Of a stretch of 64,000 nucleotides of DNA, positions 8,549 through 16,445 are shown piece after piece. The notes beneath the pieces were generated by a model that ran no database searches, was not told the DNA's origin, and worked only from the letters and a program-made list of their open reading frames with translations. The DNA is from Massilia varians (lineage in GTDB: Bacteria; Pseudomonadota; Gammaproteobacteria; Burkholderiales; Burkholderiaceae_D): NCBI RefSeq assembly GCF_027923905.1, contig NZ_AP026966.1, forward strand, positions 2,977,001-3,041,000. The letters run 5' to 3'. The translations under genes and the position numbers were made by a program. Every line of letters begins with the position of its first letter. Positions within the stretch are counted from its first letter, which is position 1.

Positions 8549-10318
8549 ATGCCATTTGACTACTTAGCTAACTTCCCCGTTCCCGTGCACGTCATGCCGC
8601 CCAGACTGCGCAGCCTGTTGACGCCCATCGGCTTGTCTCCAAGAGAGCAAGTGGAGGTAGCCTGCATGCAGGAGTCGGATCCGCATGGAGAACGAAACGA
8701 GCATCTGCAGTTGTTGATGGCCGTTGTGCCCGGGGCCGAGGGCGGACCTATCGAGGTCTTGTCTGAAGCAAGCGAAGGAGTGGTCGAGTACTCGGTACCA
8801 GTTGGCGATCGATATGGCTGTTCGACCGACTTCACGCCATCGATTTCCAGTCACGACTATATTGTCGCGGCATGGGGGGATGGCTCCTTCTACACTTTCA
8901 ACCTTGCCGAGAAGGTCTGGATGGCGCTGGGGTTGACGCCGCGCTGCGTCGGGAATGAACAGCAGCGCCTGGTCTACGATGACCCCGGCCTTCCGGAATT
9001 CAGCGTTGCAGAGGGCGAGGTCGCCAGCGAATACCATGGGAACCTGAAAAGGAACGTCACCTGGCGGATGTCCAATGAATATCTGCGTCGCTACCTCTGG
9101 ATGCGTGGCGCACGCGGGGTCCGGGTCTTTTTTTACCAGGCTCAACTTGCGGATGGACCGGAACTACGTGCGCTCATGGCGGGGCAGGCCCACGTTGCTC
9201 GCGGGCCTGATGGGGGTGTGGAGTGGTACAGGCTGGACCTGCGCGAACATCATGGGGGAATCCTGCTTCAGCTATGGTGCTCGGTAGAGGCGGTCATGCC
9301 GGAACTATGTCCGGAGCAGACTGCTGAAGGCATCCTTTGGCCCGATGACGATCAGCCCATGACCCATGCCCGCGCAGACGCTCTAATGGGGAGAGCTGCT
9401 GTCTTTCTCGATGATCGGTTTCTGCATAAATATGAGCAGAGTGCCTTCTATGACACGACGCCAGTGCACGTCTGGGGGCATTGGTCCTGCAACCCTTCAT
9501 ACAGAGGACAGTGGTCCTTCAGTGACTGCCGCAGGATTGGGCGGAATCTGGTCCAGGTACCGATGCGGGAGCTGTACAAGCCGAAGCCGGACCGCGAGAT
9601 CGTACATGCCCGCACATTTGCCCTTGCAGCCGCCGATCTAGCCCATATGAACCTGGACGAGGAGCACATCGTCGCGAAAGTACAGCGGCTTCTGGATGTC
9701 CTTCTGAGTTTGGGGAACGGTTTGTCTGCCCTCGGCGCAGTGGTAGGGCTGAACAAGCCGGCAGCCGAGTTGGTAGGGTTCGACAGCGCAGAAGTAGCCG
9801 CCAACGGCTGGTTGACCTACCCCGTCCTTGTGCGATTGGCGCAGGTCGCGCCGTTGGACATGACGCAGCAGGCGTTCCTGGCCCGTTGCAAAACCTTGCA
9901 CGAAGTCTGGCAGCGTGTACCCAACGGCTACCTTAAATCCTTGCTGGAACGTGCTGGTTGCCCAAGGGCGGCTGTCAAGGAACTTGCCAGTATCAAGTTG
10001 CTGCAGGCGCTTCTGAACATCGTCGAACGGCTCAACGTCGATGAGGAAGCAAGCGATGCCTTTGCGTCGGGAAGGGCACCAGAGGGGTGGGGTGAACGCA
10101 ACCAGGCCATGGCACCGCTATTCCTGAACAATGACCTTAGAATTGCGGATGCCCACGAGACCGTCGACAAATGCCTGGTAACCCTGCGGGATCTTGGATT
10201 CGACACGGCCAACGTGAATGCGGGATACGGGCGAGCACTCGACTTCGTCATGGATGGCGTGATCAGCGCCCTCGGGACATTAGCGGCCTCACTGGAGAAG
10301 CTGCTCGAGCGAGCCTAG
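8549..10318 (+). CDS. Hypothetical 589-aa protein, unknown function
   Basis: I do not recognise this protein. It is a soluble-looking, 589-residue product without signal peptide or membrane helix. The first 330 residues are rich in Trp, Tyr and acidic residues with beta-type segments (for example SHDYIVAAWGDGSFYTFNL). The last 230 residues are helical and leucine-rich and end in a long amphipathic helix. No Shine-Dalgarno sequence is evident at the ATG. It is flanked by IS21 debris and converges on the patatin gene of the CIRCE-controlled operon, 49 nt away. It could be an accessory or immunity-type protein, but nothing in the sequence proves a link to either neighbour. The long open frame with coding-like base use supports a real gene. 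Confidence 0.7.
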   Translation: MPFDYLANFPVPVHVMPPRLRSLLTPIGLSPREQVEVACMQESDPHGERNEHLQLLMAVVPGAEGGPIEVLSEASEGVVEYSVPVGDRYGCSTDFTPSISSHDYIVAAWGDGSFYTFNLAEKVWMALGLTPRCVGNEQQRLVYDDPGLPEFSVAEGEVASEYHGNLKRNVTWRMSNEYLRRYLWMRGARGVRVFFYQAQLADGPELRALMAGQAHVARGPDGGVEWYRLDLREHHGGILLQLWCSVEAVMPELCPEQTAEGILWPDDDQPMTHARADALMGRAAVFLDDRFLHKYEQSAFYDTTPVHVWGHWSCNPSYRGQWSFSDCRRIGRNLVQVPMRELYKPKPDREIVHARTFALAAADLAHMNLDEEHIVAKVQRLLDVLLSLGNGLSALGAVVGLNKPAAELVGFDSAEVAANGWLTYPVLVRLAQVAPLDMTQQAFLARCKTLHEVWQRVPNGYLKSLLERAGCPRAAVKELASIKLLQALLNIVERLNVDEEASDAFASGRAPEGWGERNQAMAPLFLNNDLRIADAHETVDKCLVTLRDLGFDTANVNAGYGRALDFVMDGVISALGTLAASLEKLLERA

Positions 10319-10367
10319 CCGCCGATTTCCAGTGCCTGGCGTTGGCGGCCCGCGGAAGGGATTACTG

Positions 10368-11492
10368 TCAGCCTACACTTGACCGAGACGTCAAAGGCAA
10401 GACAGGAATCCCAAGGCCCGATTCGCCATCTATACTCGCCGCTACCTGATAGCCATGCTCGACAATCGCGTCAAAATGTTCCGGGGCCGGCCGACGTAAG
10501 GTGGTGGGGTAGTTCGAGGCAAAGGTGGACGGGTTACATGTGCCGGCAGAACACTGGCCGACCGGCGTACCGATATAGATGTATGCGCCGCAACCAGGCC
10601 GTGTCTGAAGATAGTGGGTGAACGTGCGGACACGCAGAGCCCGGGATTGTTCGGACATGATGTCCGCGACCCGCTTGAGCCGCCAGGGGCTGACCGCCGA
10701 TGCCGCGAATCCTGGTTGCAGGGGCGCGCCTGCGTCGCTGACGATGATATTGTCGCCGGCATGCTTGGCACTTCCGCGCCCAGCGTCGAAGAACGGCTCG
10801 AGTCCGAGGTTGTCGTAGACACCGCCATCGTAGAGATGCAGCCGCGTGTAGCCGATATCGACGACGCGTTCGCTGTCGACCTGAGCGTTCCAACTGGGTC
10901 GGCGGCGCCATTCAAATCGGTCCGCGCGCAGGACGAGTGGGCCGAACCCACCCGGAAACGCGGCGGACACCGCCAGCGCGCTGGACAAAGGGAAGTTTCT
11001 GGGTGAGGCATAGCCGATGGAGTAATCGCCCATCGAGTTACGCTTGAACCGGAACCGCTTGCCGTTCTCCGCAGTCGTGCCATTGATCGACAGTTCAGGA
11101 CTGGATGGAAGGTCAGACACTCGGCAGGTTACGCCCCATTCCTTTTCCAGCGCGAGCGCAAGCAGGTTCGCGCGTGACAACGCATAGCGGAAATTCCAGG
11201 GCCTGAGGAGCTGGCGTACCGCTCCCCATTGCAGGCTACGTGAACACAGCTTCCGTCGTAGAGCCGGATACACGTGCGACAGGAACCGTTGCGAACTCGG
11301 CCACTCGCGTTCACATTCTTGCAGAATCAGCCCGACAAGCAGGCTTCCTCCTGACACCGTGGAGATACGGTGGACAAGCTCCAGCGCATCGCGTTCGGCC
11401 AGGTACCGCAGAACGCCAAGATGGAACATCATTGCGCGGATCCCACCGCCGGAAAGAACGAGGGCTATACGTGGCCTCGTGTCATTACTCAT
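10368..11492 (-). CDS. Patatin-like phospholipase (last gene of the E2-E1-JAB operon)
   Basis: 374 residues beginning MSNDTRPRIALVLSGGG. The start is fixed by the ATGA overlap with the upstream E2-E1-JAB gene; a longer in-frame extension to 11633 lies inside that gene. Patatin signatures are present: oxyanion loop SGGGIRA near residues 14-20, nucleophile elbow STVSGGS with Ser47 (T-x-S-x-G form, as in some cPLA2-like members), and catalytic YDGGVYDN downstream. There is no signal peptide, so it acts from the cytoplasm, plausibly on the cell's own membrane. Patatins of this kind (CapV) serve as membrane-destroying effectors in CBASS anti-phage operons, which also carry E2-E1 and JAB proteins. 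That role here is inference, because no CD-NTase gene is present. Confidence 0.88.
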   Translation of the reverse strand: MSNDTRPRIALVLSGGGIRAMMFHLGVLRYLAERDALELVHRISTVSGGSLLVGLILQECEREWPSSQRFLSHVYPALRRKLCSRSLQWGAVRQLLRPWNFRYALSRANLLALALEKEWGVTCRVSDLPSSPELSINGTTAENGKRFRFKRNSMGDYSIGYASPRNFPLSSALAVSAAFPGGFGPLVLRADRFEWRRRPSWNAQVDSERVVDIGYTRLHLYDGGVYDNLGLEPFFDAGRGSAKHAGDNIIVSDAGAPLQPGFAASAVSPWRLKRVADIMSEQSRALRVRTFTHYLQTRPGCGAYIYIGTPVGQCSAGTCNPSTFASNYPTTLRRPAPEHFDAIVEHGYQVAASIDGESGLGIPVLPLTSRSSVG

Positions 11493-13756
11493 TGTCGCAC
11501 CTCGCCGATCATTGCCTGGACGTCGCCGCCATCGCCTACAATCATGGTCAACACAGGCGAACCCTCTTCGGACATCCCGAGTGCGAGTTCCACCAGCTGC
11601 ATCATATCGTCCTGGCTGGGATTTGCCGCGCAACCTGTCGGGTGGCTATGCCATTCCCCGATGTATCCAACCACCTCCGCGGTGCGTCGACCCGCTTCCG
11701 TGACCGCCTCGCGAACACCGGTCGAGCCTCGCGTGAACGCGACGGGACTCGAGACACTGTCCGGCGGGGCCCGAAGCGCATCGACCACCACCACGCTCTT
11801 ACGGTTGAAATCGAAGTATCCGAGAAGGGTGCCACCGGTTTCGTTCGGCAGCTGTTCCGCGCGTGCAGCCATCATGTTTGCGATGACACCTTCATCTATG
11901 AAAAGCTCAAAATCGTCAAGTGACATGCGCCGTTCTTTCTGCACGGGCACCTGGTGCACTCCAACCGCGCCGGTATCCCCGTCGCGTTCCCACACGATGA
12001 TCGCGGCTTCAGCCTGTTGGCTTTGAATACGGATCTGTTCGGCGAGCGTCGCCGCGTGCCCGACTATTCGCGAGTGCGGCATGACCAGCGAGATATCGCG
12101 GCAGCCGCCGCCGCTCCATAGTCGACCGAGATTACCGTCGAGATGAGATTCACCCCACTCCGATCGGATCACGGCCCGGTAGTACTGCGCTTCCAGAGTG
12201 CGGAGACGAATGGTACGCGCCGCATCCTCGACCAGCAATACGGAGTCCCGACCACTTGGCGTGACGAACGTCGATGCATGGCGGCCGAAGTCGTCCCGGG
12301 TGCTTGCCAAACGAGGATAGTCCAGCGTCGTCGATGCGTCCACGATCAGTGCGGCAGAGGATAATGCCGGTGCGACTCCCTCCTGATCGAGTTCACATGC
12401 ATCTGCATGGATGGCCGTGATCTGGCCGGCGCCCTGCATGACTTCGTCATGGCGGTGTTTCGCCGCTTCGGCTTTCGACCAACCAAGGAATCTCGCATCA
12501 GCCGCATGGCGGACCAGGTTATGTGGTTTGAGGTGATCGTTGTCGATCACCGACCATTGCCCCCAGCCGCCCCGCGTCCAGAAGTCGAGAAGGATGCTGC
12601 CCAATGCCCCAGCACCTACCAGCGCTCCATCCGGTCCGGCGCTGTCAATTCCGGAGTAGAGCCGAGCAAGCGGTTGATCGAGGCCTCGTACCACCTCGAG
12701 CGCGGCAATGCTTTGAGCTCGCCATTCGTTCTTCTCTCCCGCGGCAAGGAAGCCGGCGGCCTGCTCCTTGTAATACTTGCCGTCGAGCTCGAAGAACGTA
12801 CCCGTGGCCACGGCCAGCTCAAGTGCGCTCAATCCAATCAGATACGCGCGGCGAACCGTACGCTCGACGATTCCCCCGGCATCCCGGGTCACGGGTATGT
12901 TGAGTAGTAAGATGCTGAAGCCTGAATCGCTTGCGGCGCGTTTGCAACCATCGTCGAGGCGACTACGTAACGAGTCCTTGAGTGTCGCAAGCAAGTCGAC
13001 ACCGCGTGGGCGCAATGCATCTGCCAGCATGCCAAGGGTCGGATGATCAACTTCGGGACGCCCGTGCACGACGGGCGGCAGCGTAACCTGGAGGAGACCG
13101 ATGTTATTGCTGCCTCCGGACTGCCCGCTAGGTACGGTACGCAAAAAATACGTGTCGCCGTCATCTGGCCGGGTCGGCGTCTTGCTGACGATGAACGTAC
13201 ACTCCGGCTCGGCGGACAGCGCCTCGAAATTCCATGGTAGTACCAGCTCATCGGTGCTCGTAAAGAACAGCTGTTCGACCGGCTGATCGGCTGGATGAAG
13301 CGTTCCCTTCGCACTCTTCTCCAGCCATACCTGGATCCGCTGCAGGAACCGTTGAGGCGTCCAGGACCTCAGGACCGCCCGCACCGGTTCATAGTAGAGG
13401 CATAGGTTCGGCGCCTTGCCTGGACCAACGTGATGTTGGTGCATGAGCAGGGGGAAGGTGGCGCGCAACGGGCGTGCCTCGACCAGCTTGCCTGTATCGC
13501 GGAATACGCGGAGCGCCAGGCGTTCGCGGAACTCGATTCCGTGCACATTGTAGTGAGGTACGCCGTGGCACTCCACCTCTACGATGAGCGTTTCGGTTAC
13601 AACCTCGCCATCGACGCATGCTCGGACACACTGGAGGAGCGTGTAATCCGGGTGGCGCTGAATAGCGATGGCCAAGGACCGCGCACGCGGAAGGCTGAGC
13701 TCCTCCGCGCTGCCGAGCACCTCGGTTTCCGGAATGGTATGCCAGGCGCCGTCCAT
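11489..13756 (-). CDS. Fused E2-E1-JAB ubiquitin-like conjugation/deconjugation protein
   Basis: 755 residues from an ATG that shares one base with the previous stop (TGATG). Residues about 1-180 form an E2-like domain with candidate catalytic Cys119 (APNLCLYYEP) followed by a conserved Trp-rich helix. Residues about 370-560 are a ThiF/E1 fold: nucleotide loop VGAGALGS at 380, VIDNDHLKPHNLVRH at 403, and candidate catalytic Cys552 (GGGCRDISL). Residues about 610-755 are a JAB/JAMM metalloprotease with Glu639, the motif WHSHPTG (His703, His705) and S-x-x-D ending at Asp717. One chain could therefore activate, transfer and remove a modifier. In CBASS these are separate proteins, Cap2 (E2-E1) and Cap3 (JAB). 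No modifier gene is visible nearby. Assignment of domains is firm; the target is unknown. Confidence 0.9.
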   Translation of the reverse strand: MDGAWHTIPETEVLGSAEELSLPRARSLAIAIQRHPDYTLLQCVRACVDGEVVTETLIVEVECHGVPHYNVHGIEFRERLALRVFRDTGKLVEARPLRATFPLLMHQHHVGPGKAPNLCLYYEPVRAVLRSWTPQRFLQRIQVWLEKSAKGTLHPADQPVEQLFFTSTDELVLPWNFEALSAEPECTFIVSKTPTRPDDGDTYFLRTVPSGQSGGSNNIGLLQVTLPPVVHGRPEVDHPTLGMLADALRPRGVDLLATLKDSLRSRLDDGCKRAASDSGFSILLLNIPVTRDAGGIVERTVRRAYLIGLSALELAVATGTFFELDGKYYKEQAAGFLAAGEKNEWRAQSIAALEVVRGLDQPLARLYSGIDSAGPDGALVGAGALGSILLDFWTRGGWGQWSVIDNDHLKPHNLVRHAADARFLGWSKAEAAKHRHDEVMQGAGQITAIHADACELDQEGVAPALSSAALIVDASTTLDYPRLASTRDDFGRHASTFVTPSGRDSVLLVEDAARTIRLRTLEAQYYRAVIRSEWGESHLDGNLGRLWSGGGCRDISLVMPHSRIVGHAATLAEQIRIQSQQAEAAIIVWERDGDTGAVGVHQVPVQKERRMSLDDFELFIDEGVIANMMAARAEQLPNETGGTLLGYFDFNRKSVVVVDALRAPPDSVSSPVAFTRGSTGVREAVTEAGRRTAEVVGYIGEWHSHPTGCAANPSQDDMMQLVELALGMSEEGSPVLTMIVGDGGDVQAMIGEVRQ

Positions 13757-14934
13757 CAGCCGGCCCGCGCCGAACGGGGCTCGAAGCCGGCCCGTGGCGC
13801 GGCCGTGCCGATGACCGCCGGGGCTCCCGCAATTGCTTTTATCCACGACACTCCGCCCCGGGTCACTTCGAAGGTGATCGGCTCGGGCTTCGCGGCGTTC
13901 GGCTGTTCCATCGTTACCAGCACTTCGCGGCCACCGACCTTCTTGCAGTAGGTCTTATAGGCGTTACGTGCCTGGATGTGCGGAGGCTGGTCGTTGACGT
14001 ACATGTCGCGCGAATCCGGGATAGGGCAGCTCGAGCTCACCATGTAAGAGCCTGCCTTGCCGTAGAGCAGCAGTTCTTTGACGAGCGGTTTCGGCTCGGT
14101 CTCCTTGTCTCCCTTTTCGTCACTCAGGGCCAGATAGCTGCAGTGATGGGGAATGTTGAACAAATTCCAGGCGAGGCGATCCTGGTTGGCGTGTGTCTTG
14201 GTGATCTCGACGATGTCTTCGAGTACCTCCCAAGTGCTGTCGCCGATCTGCAGGAAATCGTAGTGTTGTCCATCGGCCCGGAAGCGGATGTTCAGTACGA
14301 TCGAGGCGTCGTTACAGACGATTTTGTCGCCGTCGCAGTGCTTCATGAAAGGCGCATGCGAGAAGAATTCGACGCCGTCGGCCTCCAGCGAATAAGAGTC
14401 GACGAGCGTACCCGCGTCGACGAAGAGATGATCCCGCGCCGTGGTCGGCTCGCCGCGCTCCTGCAGGGCCGGGCCTAGCCACGCCATCAGGCTCTTCGGC
14501 TGCGAGAACACCTTAATCCCCTTGCCCTCCAACAGGCGGTGGCGCGCTTCCCGGCGCCAGATGGCGAATTCCTGGCTCATCTGGTCACGGGTGGGGGCAT
14601 CAAGGAGCATCGCTGCCGGCACCCACAGCTCTTCGATCCTGATGCGATCGCCGCCCTGATACTTCGCAGCGTGCTGCAGTTCGAAGAATTCGGTGCTGCC
14701 GCAGATGTGGTCGCTGTCGGCATGGCTGAACGCGACCATGTCGAAATAGTCGCGCTTCGCGGCCTTCAACTCTTCCTGCAGACGAGCCTTCAGGTCGATG
14801 CGGGGATCATCCTTATCTTCGGCACATTTGCGGTGGCAGAAGTCAAAAAGGAAACGGCGGCCATTGGCCGTAACGATCTGGCAAGTATCGCCATGACCGA
14901 CAGGGTAGAAAATGATTCTGTGCGTAGCAGCCAA
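13756..14934 (-). CDS. Metallo-beta-lactamase-fold hydrolase (first gene of the CIRCE operon)
   Basis: 392 residues from a TTG preceded by GGAGG with 5 nt spacing (14940-14944); the upstream TTG at 14946 lacks a usable ribosome site. The metal-binding motif is HADSDH (residues 71-76), with later ligand segments QIGDST near 230 and IPHHCS near 262. NDASIVLNIRF matches the ComEC/Rec2-like MBL subgroup. It has no signal peptide or membrane part, so it is a cytoplasmic hydrolase, possibly acting on a nucleotide or phosphoester; the substrate cannot be read from the sequence. It is the promoter-proximal gene and is coupled by TGATG to the E2-E1-JAB gene. Transcription starts just upstream, at a promoter overlapped by a perfect CIRCE operator. 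Confidence 0.87.
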   Translation of the reverse strand: MAATHRIIFYPVGHGDTCQIVTANGRRFLFDFCHRKCAEDKDDPRIDLKARLQEELKAAKRDYFDMVAFSHADSDHICGSTEFFELQHAAKYQGGDRIRIEELWVPAAMLLDAPTRDQMSQEFAIWRREARHRLLEGKGIKVFSQPKSLMAWLGPALQERGEPTTARDHLFVDAGTLVDSYSLEADGVEFFSHAPFMKHCDGDKIVCNDASIVLNIRFRADGQHYDFLQIGDSTWEVLEDIVEITKTHANQDRLAWNLFNIPHHCSYLALSDEKGDKETEPKPLVKELLLYGKAGSYMVSSSCPIPDSRDMYVNDQPPHIQARNAYKTYCKKVGGREVLVTMEQPNAAKPEPITFEVTRGGVSWIKAIAGAPAVIGTAAPRAGFEPRSARAG

Positions 14935-14967
14935 GAGAACCTCCAAGGTTTAGGCGGCTATCACGAA

Positions 14968-14994
14968 TTAGCACTCAACCGCCGAGAGTGCTAA
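14968..14994. promoter_or_regulatory. CIRCE operator (HrcA binding site), perfect match
   Basis: The sequence is TTAGCACTC-N9-GAGTGCTAA, identical in both arms and spacer length to the CIRCE consensus recognised by the heat-shock repressor HrcA. It lies 33 nt upstream of the TTG start of the MBL gene and overlaps the predicted transcription start, as at groESL and hrcA-grpE promoters. No chaperone gene is nearby, so the controlled unit is the MBL, E2-E1-JAB and patatin operon. Confidence 0.93.
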
Positions 14995-14996
14995 CA

Positions 14997-15025
14997 AGGC
15001 TACTAGCGTTGTTGATTACTGTCAA
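14997..15025 (-). promoter_or_regulatory. Predicted sigma70 promoter of the CIRCE operon
   Basis: On the minus strand a perfect -35 box TTGACA (15025-15020) is followed after 17 nt by TAGCCT (15002-14997), a weak -10 with three of six consensus bases. A start about 7 nt downstream would fall inside the CIRCE element, giving the usual repressor arrangement. Predicted from sequence only. Confidence 0.5.
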
Positions 15026-15203
15026 TACATCCAGTGGTTTTCAGGTTCTTATGTTGCTTACGTGCGCAAGGTTCGGGTGTGTCCATGCGTAGTCGTGATC
15101 GGGCCCGGCTTGCAGGTTTTTGCTCAAACAAGCAGGCTCTTGCAGGACACAGTAGAGAGACGATGTAGATGCTTAAATACGCCCCGTTTGGCTAAATTAC
15201 TCG

Positions 15204-16187
15204 TCAGATCCAGCGGTAAGGGGCACCGATCTGGCGCGCACGGATGGAGTCTGCGTTGTGCTTCAGCTTGTCGAATTTCTTGGGTTCGAAGTGGCCGTGC
15301 TTGTGAATCTGGGTGGTGGCACCCATGGTATCGACCCATCGCACATGCGACGTTCCGTTTTCTGAATAGACCAGAACATCGCCGCGAATCGTGGTTGCGA
15401 ACGGAATATCCTTGCGGCCCAACAGTTGACGAAGGGTCGGGGCAGGGTGGCCGTACTGGTTGTCATGATCCACGCCGCACACCGCCAGACGGGGCCGTAT
15501 CTCATCGAGTAAGTCACAGGTCAGGAAGCCGTTATCGGCTCCATGGTGCGGCATTAGTAGAACATCAATTTCCCCACGCGCGATCCGGCACGACTTGATC
15601 AGCGCAGCGATCGCCGGCGATTCCACGTCGCCAAGACTCAACACATTGAAGCAACCCGTCCGGTACAGCTTGACCGTCGAATTATCGTTTGACTTGTCAT
15701 ACAGCGTCTTCGGATGGTAGACGAGATCCTTGTATCCGTAGCCGACACCAGTTTCGAGGCCTTTGATATAGGACGGCGTGTACGCGATGGCACTGATCCG
15801 GACCGTCGCGCGGCGAACATACTTTCGGATCAGGTCACGACAGGCGGTCCCGCAGTTGGTAGCCGGTTCGTATCCGGGATATTCCACGCGCGTCGGGAGC
15901 CACACATCGAGGATTTCGCGAAGCTCGGACAGATTGCAATGATCGCGATCCCAACTGGTGATGTGCAGGACGTTGATATGTCGTTTCCCGCAAATCTTCA
16001 GCTCGTTTGCGATGCTTGCTCGGTTGGTATCGTTCACGCGCGCTTCGATGAGCGTGAATGTGCTGCCGTCGAAGTACGAAAACGAGGCTCCAGTGCACCC
16101 CAGGCGATACGCGCGGAACCTGGTAGGCGCTACGCGGAGTTGGGGCAGAAGGGCTTTGGTAGCTGAAACGATGTCGTTGAGATTCAC
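15204..16187 (-). CDS. Second metallo-beta-lactamase-fold protein, ComEC-like
   Basis: 327 residues from a GTG with GGAG 5 nt upstream (16193-16196); an ATG at 16232 in the same frame lacks a ribosome site. The metal motif region reads SWDRDH (residues 78-83), so the first His of HxDxDH is replaced by Ser. Downstream LSLGDVESP and LMPHHGADNGF keep the ComEC-like pattern, and YGHPAP matches the terminal His segment. It may bind metal with altered geometry or be catalytically impaired. It points the same way as the CIRCE operon and ends about 180 nt before the operon's promoter, so it is probably transcribed separately from a promoter near 16190-16350. It shares that intergenic region with the divergent kfrA-like gene. 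Confidence 0.8.
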   Translation of the reverse strand: MNLNDIVSATKALLPQLRVAPTRFRAYRLGCTGASFSYFDGSTFTLIEARVNDTNRASIANELKICGKRHINVLHITSWDRDHCNLSELREILDVWLPTRVEYPGYEPATNCGTACRDLIRKYVRRATVRISAIAYTPSYIKGLETGVGYGYKDLVYHPKTLYDKSNDNSTVKLYRTGCFNVLSLGDVESPAIAALIKSCRIARGEIDVLLMPHHGADNGFLTCDLLDEIRPRLAVCGVDHDNQYGHPAPTLRQLLGRKDIPFATTIRGDVLVYSENGTSHVRWVDTMGATTQIHKHGHFEPKKFDKLKHNADSIRARQIGAPYRWI

Positions 16188-16355
16188 GATTTCTCCACTG
16201 CGCTGTCGGACTACGCTTGCACGGCTTGGCATAAGACGCCTACAGAGTTGCTTGTCCTAAATCTTGCGCGTGAGAACCTGAAAAGTCAAAGAATCGGAAG
16301 ATTTTTCGTCAATACGTGGAGCGACAACAACGGCCGTATAGGCCTGTTGGACATC

Positions 16356-16424
16356 TGACATTATAAGAATAATGTCATATTTTCAGGGTAGGGGACCCAA
16401 ATTATTACGTATTATGTAGTAATA
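16356..16424. promoter_or_regulatory. Operator region of the first kfrA-like gene
   Basis: Two dyads are visible. The first is TGACATTAT-AAGA-ATAATGTCA (16356-16377, 9-bp perfect arms). The second is TATTAC-N10-GTAATA (16403-16424). The stretch after dyad one, ATATTTTCAGGGTAGGG, recurs almost identically upstream of the second kfrA-like gene. KfrA proteins repress their own promoters, so these are likely autoregulatory sites. They also lie upstream of the divergent MBL gene. Confidence 0.7.
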
Positions 16425-16445
16425 TTGCGCAATCAGGAGAGCCTC

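Noticed and set aside
10368..16187. Classical CBASS operon
   Set aside because: Patatin, E2-E1 and JAB parts are present, but no nucleotidyltransferase (CD-NTase) motif was found in any protein from 8549 to 16187, including the 589-aa orphan.
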